A DNA stretch of 64,000 bases from Janthinobacterium sp. BJB426 (GCF_002735705.1 NZ_PDZL01000018.1:1-64000), one strand, 5' to 3'; positions 42,277-51,397 are shown, counted from the first letter of the stretch. Notes: generated by a model not told the origin, from the sequence alone. Program-made: numbers and translations.

Positions 42277-44071
42277 CGTGACCTCTGACCGCCTAGACTA
42301 CGGCGAATTGTTGCAGGCGCCGCCTGGATATAGGCTAAACCTTGGCATAGCGACGACGTTCTCATTGGACCTTGAGACACTTGTAGCCGCATCTCTGGCG
42401 TTGAATCTCAATGAAACGCTTGAAGACGACATTTCTGGTGAACGTCTGGCCTTGCTCGAATCGCTGGACCAGCTGCAAGAGCGGCTGCTTGTGTTCTACC
42501 ATCAGGGAAATGTAAAGGTTCCAAAGAATTTCAATCGTTTGTTCACCTTACTTGAACCATTGCTTGTTCCTTCAGTTGCGTTGGATGGGCCGAAGGGGGC
42601 GTTCGCTTCGTTTCATCCGAAAATCTGGTTGCTGCGATTCGCACCTCAGGATTCCAAGAAGCCAGTCCATCTCCGGCTAGTTGTTCTTTCTCGGAATCTG
42701 ACGTTTGACCGGAGCTTGGATATTGCGGTGGCCATCGATGGCCGAGTCGTGAAGCGAGGTGCTAACTCGGACCCTAAATTGGTGGAATTTTTACACTCAT
42801 TGGTAGATGGAGAAAAACATGCCGCGAGCCTGGAAAGTATGTGTGAGACGCTTGAAGCCGTTAAATGGGATGAACCCGCCGCATTCAACGAATTTTCAAT
42901 TCTTCCTGGCGTCGCGCCAACTCCCCAAAATGCCGCTATGACTCCTATCGATTTGAAGGGGAAAATCGATGAGCTACTTGTGGTTTCACCTTTCGTAGAT
43001 GCTGATGAGACGAGTCTGCTGCGGGAGCTCGGGGTTAGAACCAAAGGAAGGAAGACCCTTATTAGTCGTGCTGACACGCTGGATGCCATTGGTGAGGCCA
43101 CCTTAGATGGTTGGGATGTAAAGTCCGTTTCGGAATTAGTTGTTGACGGTGAAGAACGATTGCACCAAGACCAGCCGTCGCAGCAGGATTTGCATGCCAA
43201 GCTAATAGTGGCAAAAACAGCTGAGGGAGCAGTGTGGCACGTCGGCTCTGCAAACATGACCAATGCGGCTTTTGGCCAGCCTTCGAAAGGCGTTCCACCT
43301 CGAAATCGAGAGCTTATGCTGCGCTTGGTCGGTTTGAACTCCAAAGTCGGTCCGCAGAAGGTTTTGGACGAATGGGGGGAAACAGGAGTCTTTGAAAAGC
43401 ACATCTTTAGTGATAGAAAGAATGTCGCGGCCGAGGCCAATCCGGATTTCCGCCGAGCGCTCTATGCGCTGACTTCTGCAAGCTGGAGCATCCATGTCGA
43501 ACAGGGTATTGAGGGTAATTACTCAGTCGAGCTTTCCGTCTCGCCGTTGCCGCAGCTTCCAGCGGGTTACCGGGTGAAGGTGGGGCTTCTCTGTCGACAA
43601 GTGTGGAGGGAACTTGCATCTAAGCTCCGGTGGGAAAAGCTAAAATTGACCGATGTCAGCGCCTTCGTGCCCATCGAAATAACTTCGGATGAAAATAAGT
43701 TCAGTAAGACGTTCGCAATCCAAGCGTCATTTAGTGCCGACATCATGGACGCCCGCAAACGTGCGGTTTTCCGAGAAACGGTTGAATCGAGTGAAAAGCT
43801 GCTCAATTACTTAGCATTGTTGTTGGATGCGGGCGCATCTAAGTCGAAATGGTTCCGTGCTGATGGCGGTGATTCTGACGTTGATATTTTTGGTATCGGT
43901 GGTACAGGAGGGTTATACGAACAGCTTTTACGTGCGGCTGCTCGCGCGCCCGACCGTTTAGGTAGGGCGCTAAGGGTTTTCCAGCGACTTGACGATGAAG
44001 GCGTGCCGACACCGCCTGGCCTCAAGGAACTTTTTAAAGGTTTTGCTATATATGCAGAGGTTCAGAAGTGA
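42269..44071 (+). CDS. Phospholipase D-like (HKD) nuclease, 600 aa
   Basis: Two PLD-type half-sites are visible: H116-P-K118 (SFHPKIWLLRF) and H309-A-K311 (DLHAKLIVAK, followed by GSANMTNAAF). The spacing and the GSAN motif fit PLD-superfamily nucleases of defence systems rather than lipases. The C-terminal ~200 residues are beta-rich and unassigned. No signal peptide. It overlaps the DUF6361 gene by 8 nt and the helicase gene by 4 nt (GTGA), so stoichiometric co-translation is likely. It probably cuts DNA loaded or translocated by the helicase (inference). Confidence 0.78.
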   Translation: MLSVTSDRLDYGELLQAPPGYRLNLGIATTFSLDLETLVAASLALNLNETLEDDISGERLALLESLDQLQERLLVFYHQGNVKVPKNFNRLFTLLEPLLVPSVALDGPKGAFASFHPKIWLLRFAPQDSKKPVHLRLVVLSRNLTFDRSLDIAVAIDGRVVKRGANSDPKLVEFLHSLVDGEKHAASLESMCETLEAVKWDEPAAFNEFSILPGVAPTPQNAAMTPIDLKGKIDELLVVSPFVDADETSLLRELGVRTKGRKTLISRADTLDAIGEATLDGWDVKSVSELVVDGEERLHQDQPSQQDLHAKLIVAKTAEGAVWHVGSANMTNAAFGQPSKGVPPRNRELMLRLVGLNSKVGPQKVLDEWGETGVFEKHIFSDRKNVAAEANPDFRRALYALTSASWSIHVEQGIEGNYSVELSVSPLPQLPAGYRVKVGLLCRQVWRELASKLRWEKLKLTDVSAFVPIEITSDENKFSKTFAIQASFSADIMDARKRAVFRETVESSEKLLNYLALLLDAGASKSKWFRADGGDSDVDIFGIGGTGGLYEQLLRAAARAPDRLGRALRVFQRLDDEGVPTPPGLKELFKGFAIYAEVQK

Positions 44072-47000
44072 CCCAGGACGCTATTGACCATATTTACGAT
44101 TCGTTAGCTCAACTAACGGATTTTCAGAATGCGACTGTAGAAGAGGCCTGTCAACGCCTTGTTGGTCCTGCTGGGCCGCAAGGTCGTCTTCTCGTGGGAG
44201 ACGAAGTCGGACTAGGCAAGACGCTCGTGGCGCGAGGTGTAATCGCAAAGCTTCTGCTAAATTATTTGAATCGGGGCAAGTTGAGGCGTCCGTTCCGGGT
44301 TGTTTACATCTGTTCAAATCTCGCACTAGCCCAAGAGAACGCAAACAAGCTCGCTGTTTTTCACGGAAAAGGGGCTGAAAAATGGGTTAGTTCCCCAAGC
44401 TTTGGCCGCCTTGCTGAACTAGGCCTGAAGCAGCCGGCACCAAAAGATGGGTTGTTGCTAGAACTTTGCTCTCTGACGCCTGCGACTTCGTTTTCTTTGA
44501 CTCAAGGTGGTGGAAATGCGCGCGAGCGATACATCATTTGGCGCGCGATATCGAAGTCGGCATACGTTAAAGATACCGTCGAGCTCCAAGAATTCTTTCG
44601 AAACGGTGTCAATCACTCTTGGCAAGTAGCGGAACAGTACTACGAAAAGTCAGAGGGGCTTGAACCCGAGACCTTAACGGAATTTAGTGACCGACTGGGC
44701 GGGTCACCGCAACTCGATGCCAAAGCATTTGCGGCAGCAAAGGCAATTGGACTCAGCTTGCATTCTTGGCGGAGCTTACTGCGGGGTATTTCAGAACTTG
44801 ATGGTGACGAGGAGAAAAATCAATCACATCTCGAGTGGCAGGTGCGCGGAAGAATTCGCGAGATGTTCGTCGAAGCATGCGCCCAAAATCTCAAGGCTGA
44901 CCTCTTTATCCTAGATGAATTTCAGCGGTTCCGAAACCTTGTTAGCATTTCAGTTGACCCGGAACGCTCAGACGGAAAGACTTCAGAGCAGCAAGTCATT
45001 GCTAGGCGTGTGCTGCATGAAGGCACTAATTACGCGACCCTTTTGCTCTCTGCAACGCCGTTCAAGGCGCTGACTCATATAGGTGAGGAGGAGGAGGGGA
45101 CGGCGCACGCACAGGAGCTTTCTGAACTCTTGGAGTATTTGTGTAGGGCCGACCCAACTACTGTGAAACGCTACCAGATGAACCGGGAGGCTTTGCTTGC
45201 AGACATACTTTCGCTTCCTGAAAGTCCATTGGCTGAAAATACTCTGCAGAGCGAAGCGAAGTCAGCTGTTGAGAAAGTTCTCCGGACCTATATATGCCGA
45301 ACGGAGAGGGCAGGCATTGAGCCCAATATTGACCGCATCTTTAGCAGCGTTGTACCCCAGCCGAGCGTACCAAGTCCAACAGAAATCAATGAGTACATCG
45401 CCCTTGACCGACTCTCGGAAGCTCTAAAGGCGGCCTCCGTCGGCAGTGCGGGTATCGACGTGATGAAGTTGCATAAAGCAGCGCCTTGGTGTCTGTCTTT
45501 TCTCGGCGGCTATCAGTTGCGCGAAAGTCTTCGTGCGCACAAATGGATTCCTGGGGTTGCAGCGGCTTTGAAATGCTCTAGCGATGCATGGATTCCCGTT
45601 GAGAAGTTTCGTGGATATCAGATTAATTTGACCCGTGATGCGCCAAGCGCTCGCTTTAGGGAGGTATTGGATGCCGCTGTGTCTGCAGGGGCTGAGCGGC
45701 TGCTTTGGGTTCCGCCGGCAATGCCTAACTACCAGGCAGACGGGCCGTTTGCAGGGCAGGAAAATTTCAGTAAGACCCTACTGTTTTCGTCACTTGTGCT
45801 TGCGCCGAGGGCACTGAGCAGTTATGTTTCCTATGAATGCGAGCGCAGGCTTCTCCCTATTCGCGGAAAGCGACCACAATACTTTGAAAGCCGTGATGAG
45901 TTTGCACGGACGTTTCGATTTGATGCGAAGTCGCTTTCTACAGCATGGGGTCTCGTGTATCCATCAGCGAGGTTGAGCGCTGTTCAGCTCGTGGGTGAGT
46001 ATGGACTGCACGAGCTAAGGGAGAGAATTGAAAAAGAGCTCTCGGCCGACTACAAGCTAATGTGCGCGACGTTTGGCAAGGGCAAAGCTTCAAAAAAGAA
46101 ATCATGGTACGTCTTGGCGCCTATCTTGCTCGATTGGCTCACCGCAGGCGGAAAGTCGCACGTACGACAATGGGCAAGTGGAATGAAAAGGATGTCTGAA
46201 AGTTCTGATATGAGGAAGTCTCAGGTTCAATCCATGCTTCTTCTACTCGAAAAAGAGCCGCTCGAGCTTGGAGAGCCGCCTTCTGACCTCAAGCGCTATC
46301 TTGTGGACCTTTCCGTAGCGGGCGCGGGTGTCTGTATGAATCGAAGTATGCGGGCAGCGTGGACAGATACCGGGAGCGCAGATGCTGAGAATCTTTTAAT
46401 CGGCGCGACTGATGCGGCACTGTCATTCATCGACAAGATGAACCGCATCGAGTCTCAGCGTGTTTTACGTGCCGTTTGTGGCGCCGATAAGCCTTGGATT
46501 GCAGTCGCCCGGTATAGTGCTATGGGTAATCTTCAAGCCGTATTCGACGAGTATTTACATCTCTTGAAGTCAATTCACAGAACGTTTACTGACTCGGTGA
46601 AAGCGTTTAAAGTCGCCGTCGACACCGGGGCGGTATCCGTGACCGCCCAAACTCAACTGCCTCCACCGAAGAAGGGCACGAGTTATGATGTCCGATTCCA
46701 CTGCCACTACGCGGTTCCTCTTGGCAATCAGAAGAGCTCGGACGAGGCCGGTGTCAGCCGAATCACGAATGCGCGAGCTGCGTTCAATTCGCCGTTCTGG
46801 CCGTTCATGCTCAACTCCACATCTATTGGGCAAGAGGGACTCGATTTCCACTGGTACTGCCGCCGTATCGTACATTGGAGCTTACCGCCTAATCCAATAG
46901 ACCTGGAGCAGCGTGAGGGGCGAATCAATCGCTTCAAATCTTTGGTGGTTCGCCAGCGTATTGCAGAGGCATATGGGCGTCGTATGGGGAAAAATCGACC

Positions 47001-47322
47001 GGCAGATGTTTGGGAGGCATTGTTTAATATTGCGAAAACTGAAGACCGGAGGACTGACCTTGTGCCGTTCTGGCACGCTCCGGATGGCTCCGCAAAAATC
47101 GAACGTATTGTGCCATCGATGCCATTCAGCTCCGAATTGACGCGCCTGGATGAGGTTCTACGCATCCTCTCGCTTTATCGGTTGTCGTTTGGCCAGCCGC
47201 GACAGCAGGAACTCGTTGAGAATTTGCTTAAGCGAAAATATAGTGAGGCAGACCTTGCTGAAATTCGTCGGGCTCTACTCATCGACTTGGCTCCGATAAA
47301 CTATCGAAAACTCCCAAGGTAG
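44068..47322 (+). CDS. SNF2/DEAD-like helicase of the DUF6361-HKD operon, 1084 aa
   Basis: Superfamily 2 ATPase. Walker A GDEVGLGKT (K51), motif II LFILDEFQRF (D283-E284), motif III LLLSATPF, and C-terminal motifs SIGQEGLDFHWYCRRIVHWS and LEQREGRINR near residue 948. A large insert (~residues 380-880) between the two RecA-like lobes makes it much longer than a minimal helicase. GTG start overlapping the HKD stop. Within the operon it is the probable motor that surveys or remodels invading DNA. I cannot match this gene trio to a named system with certainty; DISARM, Druantia and BREX do not fit. Confidence 0.8.
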   Translation: MTQDAIDHIYDSLAQLTDFQNATVEEACQRLVGPAGPQGRLLVGDEVGLGKTLVARGVIAKLLLNYLNRGKLRRPFRVVYICSNLALAQENANKLAVFHGKGAEKWVSSPSFGRLAELGLKQPAPKDGLLLELCSLTPATSFSLTQGGGNARERYIIWRAISKSAYVKDTVELQEFFRNGVNHSWQVAEQYYEKSEGLEPETLTEFSDRLGGSPQLDAKAFAAAKAIGLSLHSWRSLLRGISELDGDEEKNQSHLEWQVRGRIREMFVEACAQNLKADLFILDEFQRFRNLVSISVDPERSDGKTSEQQVIARRVLHEGTNYATLLLSATPFKALTHIGEEEEGTAHAQELSELLEYLCRADPTTVKRYQMNREALLADILSLPESPLAENTLQSEAKSAVEKVLRTYICRTERAGIEPNIDRIFSSVVPQPSVPSPTEINEYIALDRLSEALKAASVGSAGIDVMKLHKAAPWCLSFLGGYQLRESLRAHKWIPGVAAALKCSSDAWIPVEKFRGYQINLTRDAPSARFREVLDAAVSAGAERLLWVPPAMPNYQADGPFAGQENFSKTLLFSSLVLAPRALSSYVSYECERRLLPIRGKRPQYFESRDEFARTFRFDAKSLSTAWGLVYPSARLSAVQLVGEYGLHELRERIEKELSADYKLMCATFGKGKASKKKSWYVLAPILLDWLTAGGKSHVRQWASGMKRMSESSDMRKSQVQSMLLLLEKEPLELGEPPSDLKRYLVDLSVAGAGVCMNRSMRAAWTDTGSADAENLLIGATDAALSFIDKMNRIESQRVLRAVCGADKPWIAVARYSAMGNLQAVFDEYLHLLKSIHRTFTDSVKAFKVAVDTGAVSVTAQTQLPPPKKGTSYDVRFHCHYAVPLGNQKSSDEAGVSRITNARAAFNSPFWPFMLNSTSIGQEGLDFHWYCRRIVHWSLPPNPIDLEQREGRINRFKSLVVRQRIAEAYGRRMGKNRPADVWEALFNIAKTEDRRTDLVPFWHAPDGSAKIERIVPSMPFSSELTRLDEVLRILSLYRLSFGQPRQQELVENLLKRKYSEADLAEIRRALLIDLAPINYRKLPR

Positions 47323-47498
47323 CGATGGTGGGAGGAAGTGATGCGGATGCATTGCAAACTAGCCTTGTGTATAACTCACTCTTCTTCTGTTCACGCTTAG
47401 TCTCGCTGTTTTTTTGCCATGAGGTGGTACAACATGGTGTGACAAAATGGTCTTGATGTGATATCCTAAGTCATTGAAAGATAAGGGAAATGTTTTTC

Positions 47499-47526
47499 GT
47501 GAGTTCGAATCTCACCGCTTCCGCCA
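47499..47526 (+). other. Detached 3' end of a tRNA-Ser gene (attachment-site footprint)
   Basis: GTGAG-TTCGAAT-CTCAC (47499-47515) is a perfect T-arm. CGCTTCC (47516-47522) is an acceptor 3' strand, then discriminator G47523 and CCA (47524-47526). A matching 5' acceptor (GGAAGCG), D-arm and anticodon arm are absent upstream, so this is a fragment. The acceptor and discriminator fit tRNA-Ser. Integrative elements leave such copies at one end; the intact tRNA gene should be beyond the left edge. Confidence 0.82.
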
Positions 47527-47535
47527 AGAAATAAA

Positions 47536-47559
47536 GAAACCGCCTTCGGGCGGTTTTTT
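47536..47559 (+). terminator. Rho-independent terminator after the tRNA-Ser tail
   Basis: Stem CCGCC (47540-47544), tetraloop TTCG, stem GGCGG (47549-47553), then six Ts. It directly follows the tRNA fragment and is probably the original tRNA-Ser terminator, displaced with the 3' end. Confidence 0.9.
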
Positions 47560-47600
47560 ATTGCCTGGCGGAATCGAGCAGGGCGCCTTCGCGCCCTGCG

Positions 47601-47790
47601 TGTGAGATTCGAAGGGCTGGGTCTACCGGCCCAGCCCGCCCCGAATCCTCCAACTGCTGCCGCTGCGCGGCAGCCCCGCGCGCCGCAGGCGCGCGTTTGT
47701 GATTCCAATCAGCTTTTCGACTGAGCCAGCTTTCACAGCACCTGCGCCTCAGTCCGTGTCTGAAATCCGGACCTGACCCTCGCCTCGCTG
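47601..47790 (+). repeat. Dispersed intergenic repeat, copy A
   Basis: It begins GTGAGATTCGAAGGGCTGG and contains GACTGAGCCAGCTTTCAC and CAGTCCGTGTCTGAAAT. Related words recur at 49361-49440 (copy B) and 50778-50925 (copy C). An inner GC-rich segment (47660-47700) can form stems (GCCGCTGCGCGGC and GCGCGCCGCAGGCGCGC). It lies in the 47560-48449 gap, which otherwise has no convincing gene; the long frames there are GC-rich or tRNA-derived artefacts. Confidence 0.6.
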
Positions 47791-48449
47791 AGCAATGCCG
47801 ACAGGGGCCTTCCGGGGGGCGAAATGATCGCGTTGAAGGCGGCGACTATCGCAGTTGGCCATGTTTTTCCCGACTAGATTGCGCCTCTGCCCGAAGCCAA
47901 GGTATTTGAGGAGTACGCAAAGCCTTTGTTGCACGATGCCTTTGTGTAGGTATGTTGGTAGGTACGGCTTTCGTTGGGGACGAAGGCCCGCCTGGCCCGC
48001 CCCGACTCCTCCAACCGGCGCTGCGGAGGCAGGCGGTTACCCGGTGTCAAGGATGCGTCCGCCACCGCCGCCTGCAACGCATGCGCAATCTGCCAAAAAC
48101 GTGGCCTTTTGTTCCCGGAAAAGCGCGGCAAACAGATGGCAAAATTCTCATCTTGCATGGTTTTCAACTAGGACATTTTGTCCCAATGTATGGATATTGT
48201 TTTCAAGTAGTATGCATCAGAGCGTGCAGCAACACCGTCCTTGTATGGCAGTCGCTGACGTTTTCGCCTCTCTCATCTGCATATGGCAAATCACTGCGCC
48301 CGATGCCATTGTTATTTCATCGGTAGCTATAATGACAGAGTCAAACAGGGTGCCTGGGAGATGGTTGGAACAGAAGCTGCTGAAGCAGCGTTTTGAGGTG
48401 GTGCTCCTCACGATAGATAGTGTCAAGTAATAGACTGGAAATACTCAAA

Positions 48450-48707
48450 ATGACGGATTTGGATTGGACCCCTATAGTCTTCGTGACGTTCAAGGCTCTC
48501 GTGCTCGGCACGGGCATGTTCTTCGCCATCAAGTGGCATTACGATCAAGGGAAGAAGGACAAGGATAAGGCGAAGCAGAATCGCGCGGTGCTGCGCGCGA
48601 GCGGCAAGGTGGTCACAGTTTTCGTGCTATTGCTCGTGGGCCTGGGGATCGCCACCTTCTTCCTTATCAGGATGGGCGGTCTGGAGTTGGACTTGACCCT
48701 CCCTTGA
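48450..48707 (+). CDS. Small two-span membrane protein, 85 aa
   Basis: ATG 48450 (MTDLDWTPIVFVTFKALV) opens a protein with two membrane helices: residues ~9-26 and ~55-78 (VVTVFVLLLVGLGIATFFLI). A very basic stretch between them (WHYDQGKKDKDKAKQNR) would face the cytoplasm. The longer frame from 48420 adds ten unlikely residues. Function unknown. Confidence 0.6.
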   Translation: MTDLDWTPIVFVTFKALVLGTGMFFAIKWHYDQGKKDKDKAKQNRAVLRASGKVVTVFVLLLVGLGIATFFLIRMGGLELDLTLP

Positions 48708-48921
48708 TGGCAAAGAATAGTCGGCCGAGATCCAGTGATGCGGCTAGTGGGCAGCGTCGGCAGGCGGGTCGAAGAAAACAGTTTTGGTATCTCGGTATCT
48801 TATGATAATTTAAGCAATACTAACCAGCCAGATTGGTGTATAACAAAAGATGTCACGGCATGTGTGACGCATGGAGCCGGCGAGTGTTGTGTTCGCCCGG
48901 AAACATCATAAGGAGAGTGCT

Positions 48922-49194
48922 ATGCCAAAGTACGTTATTGAGCGTGATATTCCCGGGGCTGGCAAGTTATCAGAGCAAGAACTTCGAGCCATTTCGCAGA
49001 AATCATGCGGTGTACTAAACAAGATGGGCCCACAAATTCAATGGCTCCAAAGTTATGTTACTGGCGATAAAATCTACTGTGTTTACATCGCTGCAAATGA
49101 GGAACTGGTTCGCGAACATGCCCAGCAAGGAGGCTTCCCTGCAAACCGCGTGTCGGAAGTCATTTCAGTAATTGACCCGACTACGGCGGAATAG
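48922..49194 (+). CDS. DUF4242 (nickel-binding-like) small protein, 90 aa
   Basis: ATG 48922 follows AAGGAGAGTGCT. The sequence (MPKYVIERDIPGAGKLSEQE, W-L-Q-S-Y-V-T-G-D-K-I-Y-C-V-Y, ANRVSEVISVIDPTTAE) is typical of DUF4242, a ferredoxin-like fold in which some members bind nickel. It is a single gene with no obvious partner. Confidence 0.8.
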   Translation: MPKYVIERDIPGAGKLSEQELRAISQKSCGVLNKMGPQIQWLQSYVTGDKIYCVYIAANEELVREHAQQGGFPANRVSEVISVIDPTTAE

Positions 49195-49360
49195 GGCCGC
49201 CCAACAAAGTACGTTAGTCCCGTTCCTGGCGGAGTTTCACTCTGTTAATGCTGGATGTGGCTGGGGCATACGCTCGCGAGGATAGTTCGGGCTTGCGCTT
49301 TGGAGAGGGTATGCCGGTGGATACCGTTTACGCACCGGTGGCGCGCGTTCGTGGCTGTCG

Positions 49361-49440
49361 TCAGTTTCGACTGAGCCAGCTTTTGCTGCGCCCAACGCAT
49401 CAGTCCGTGTCTGAATGTCGGGATGACCCTCGCGACCACA
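49361..49440 (+). repeat. Dispersed intergenic repeat, copy B (partial)
   Basis: GACTGAGCCAGCTTTTGCTG, CATCAGTCCGTGTCTGAAT and GACCCTCGC match the right half of copy A. The 49195-49680 gap containing it shows no gene. Confidence 0.55.
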
Positions 49441-49680
49441 ATGCAGGGAGCGGCGATAAAAGGCTGCCATTTTGTTGTCATTCCCAGGCGAGAATAGCCC
49501 AAAAATACCCCAGATAATGACAGCCTTCTTGTTGCTAACTACTTGATTTTAAACAATTCAGTGGCGGAGCCAGTGGGGGGGGGGCGACGCCGCATAACAT
49601 TCCAGTGGTTGCAGGCATGCCCTGGTAACGCAAGAATGCGTTTTTTTGACACCGGCTCCCGCTCAGGTAATTGCTTATGC

Positions 49681-50187
49681 TTACTCTGTGGCGTTGAATG
49701 CCTCGTGGAATTTAACGTCACCACAGGGTATTTTGCTGCCAAACGACGTTGCCTGAAAGTATTCCTGCGGGACTCCTGGCAGAATAAGGCCTGGATGCGC
49801 CTTGAACCCAAAACGTCCATAGTAAGCCGGGTTGCCGAGCACGACGCACCCGGTCGTCCCCAAGTGTTGAAGTTCTTTCAGCGCGGCCTTCATCAACTGC
49901 GAGCCTATCCCCTGTCCTTGGCGTTCAGGAGAAACTGAAATAGGCCCAAGACCGTACCATCCAGTATCACCCGAAGAAATTGTAACTGGTGAGACTGCGA
50001 CATGGCCTACGATGGACGCTCCATCTACTGCCACTAATGATATCGTTAATTGACCGGAATCCCGCAATGCATTAACGATAAATTGCTCAGTGTGGCTTGA
50101 GTGCTCTTCGTTTTGAAAGGCCGCTTCTGTCAGCAGGGTAATGGCATTGATATGCTCCGCACGCTCTGTGCTGATCTTGATGGTCAT
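49681..50187 (-). CDS. GNAT family N-acetyltransferase (YhbS-like), 168 aa
   Basis: Acetyl-CoA-dependent transferase. The GNAT core is visible: LVAVDGASIVGHVAVSPV (strands 3-4), LGPISVSPERQGQGIGSQLM (motif A with the Q-x-x-G-x-G pyrophosphate loop) and LGNPAYYGRFGF (motif B). The gene order and length (168 aa) fit YhbS-like proteins. The ATG at 50187 is 33 nt from the end of the yjhX-like gene on the same strand, so co-transcription is possible. Substrate unknown. Confidence 0.85.
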   Translation of the reverse strand: MTIKISTERAEHINAITLLTEAAFQNEEHSSHTEQFIVNALRDSGQLTISLVAVDGASIVGHVAVSPVTISSGDTGWYGLGPISVSPERQGQGIGSQLMKAALKELQHLGTTGCVVLGNPAYYGRFGFKAHPGLILPGVPQEYFQATSFGSKIPCGDVKFHEAFNATE

Positions 50188-50220
50188 TTTGGTTTTTCCT
50201 TGGTGTAGATAACTAAAAAG

Positions 50221-50478
50221 TTAGCGGTTGTCGAGCTGTGCGCGTACGGATCGAAGTCCGGTCGCATTGATTTGATATGGTTGACCATTTGTAGACTTGA
50301 TCAAGCGCTTCGTCTTGAGCTTTGTGAAAGTAGCTACTGTGCAATCTGACAGTACATGGCCGTCGCGGGTGTAGCATTCGACAGATGTGATGCGGCCTGA
50401 CATATCGCGTATATGAGCGATACGACTACCTTTTGCGAGAACGTGAAGAGTCCGTTGTTCCGGCTTGGAAATGTTCAT
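50221..50478 (-). CDS. yjhX: YjhX family protein (UPF0386), 85 aa
   Basis: A strong full-length match in memory to YjhX/UPF0386: [19 protein letters not shown], then [20 protein letters not shown] and the C-terminal [11 protein letters not shown]. YjhX has been described as a toxin-like protein in E. coli, with YjhQ (a GNAT acetyltransferase) as the partner. Here the downstream gene is also a GNAT acetyltransferase, which fits a YjhX-YjhQ pair. A long inverted repeat lies about 20-130 nt upstream. Confidence 0.88.
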   Translation of the reverse strand: MNISKPEQRTLHVLAKGSRIAHIRDMSGRITSVECYTRDGHVLSDCTVATFTKLKTKRLIKSTNGQPYQINATGLRSVRAQLDNR

Positions 50479-50494
50479 GTTGGAAATCCTAACT

Positions 50495-50607
50495 CAGTAA
50501 TCTGAATGTGCAGAATCAGCAGGCACCAGCAGGTGCACGCCAAGTATTTTTGCGCATTGATAACCAAAGCTTCTTGCTAAAGAAGAATTTTGGTTATCGG
50601 ATTACTG
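50495..50607. promoter_or_regulatory. Nested inverted repeats upstream of yjhX, possible regulatory structure
   Basis: CAGTAATC (50495-50502) pairs with GATTACTG (50600-50607), and inside it GATAACCAAA (50559-50568) pairs with TTTGGTTATC (50589-50598), capped by TTCTT/AAGAA. The inner stem is perfect over ten pairs. The position suggests control of the yjhX-GNAT pair, as RNA fold or operator. The rest of 50479-51004 contains repeat copy C. Confidence 0.5.
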
Positions 50608-50777
50608 CAATCTCCAACATACAAGCCTTATGAAATCTGAAAGAAGAGCTGCCTAAAATTAGGGCAAATTAATTCTACGCTGGTGTAATTTTCTTGTCAA
50701 GGCTCAAGGTGCTTGGATATACGATGATTTCGGTGGAGCACGATTTAACCGATGTCCATGCGTAGGTAGCGTTGTCG

Positions 50778-50925
50778 GTGTGAGATTCGAAGGGCTGGGC
50801 TTTCCAGCCAAGTCCACCCCGCATCCACCTGCTCCTCATTCGCTTTTCGACTGAGCCAGCTTTCACGGCATCCAGCGCATCGCTCCGCGTCTGAATGGCG
50901 GAACAGCCCCTCGTTTCGGTGCTGA
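50778..50925 (+). repeat. Dispersed intergenic repeat, copy C
   Basis: Starts TGTGAGATTCGAAGGGCTGG as in copy A, then GACTGAGCCAGCTTTCACGG and GCGTCTGAAT. It lacks the GC-rich stem segment of copy A. Confidence 0.6.
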
Positions 50926-51004
50926 AAAAATTCCTCCCTATGTGTCTTGTTTGTCGAGAAGTACTGTGTAAAAATACAGTGTCAACGTTCAAAAAGGACA
51001 CCTC

Positions 51005-51397
51005 ATGATCAAAGGCAGTTGCTGCTGTGGCTCAGTAAAGTTTGAATTGGCCTCACCCCCAGGCATGATGGGCATGTGTCACTGTTCGCGTTGCCGGAAG
51101 GCCGGAGCGAGTGCCCTGGCCTTCGTGGATAAAAATGCATTTACCTTGCTGGAGGGGCGGGAATTTATTCAACGATATGAGCCAGAGGCTCCTTTTAAGT
51201 ACGCTAGAACTTTTTGCAAGAAATGCGGGACTTCTTTTGGGGAGATTGGCTCAGAGAGCGATTCATTTCCAATATCGCTTAACTGCCTGGATGATGACCC
51301 TGAGGTAAGAATACAATTTCATGTGCATGTTGGCTCCAAGCCTGCATGGTATGAAATTTGTGATAATGCCAAACAGTTTCAAGAAAGTCCGACATAA
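51005..51397 (+). CDS. GFA/CENP-V domain protein (glutathione-dependent formaldehyde-activating-like), 130 aa
   Basis: Zinc motifs of the GFA family are present: C-C-C-G-S near residue 6, CHCSRCRKA near residue 25, and FCKKCGTSFGE near residue 73. GFA-like proteins bind glutathione adducts; many have unknown substrates. AAGGACACCTC precedes the ATG. A clear terminator follows the stop. Confidence 0.88.
   Translation: MIKGSCCCGSVKFELASPPGMMGMCHCSRCRKAGASALAFVDKNAFTLLEGREFIQRYEPEAPFKYARTFCKKCGTSFGEIGSESDSFPISLNCLDDDPEVRIQFHVHVGSKPAWYEICDNAKQFQESPT

Noticed and set aside
41041..47322. DISARM, Druantia or BREX assignment for the helicase operon
   Set aside because: No methyltransferase, DrmA/DrmB-like, DruE-size or PglZ/BrxC-like protein is present, although a PLD nuclease and a helicase occur in some of these systems.
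47466..47708. Minus-strand frame containing a G-G-S-G-E-I-R-T-H-E stretch
   Set aside because: This sequence is the well-known artefact of translating the antisense of a tRNA-Ser 3' end; the DNA is the tRNA fragment and terminator.
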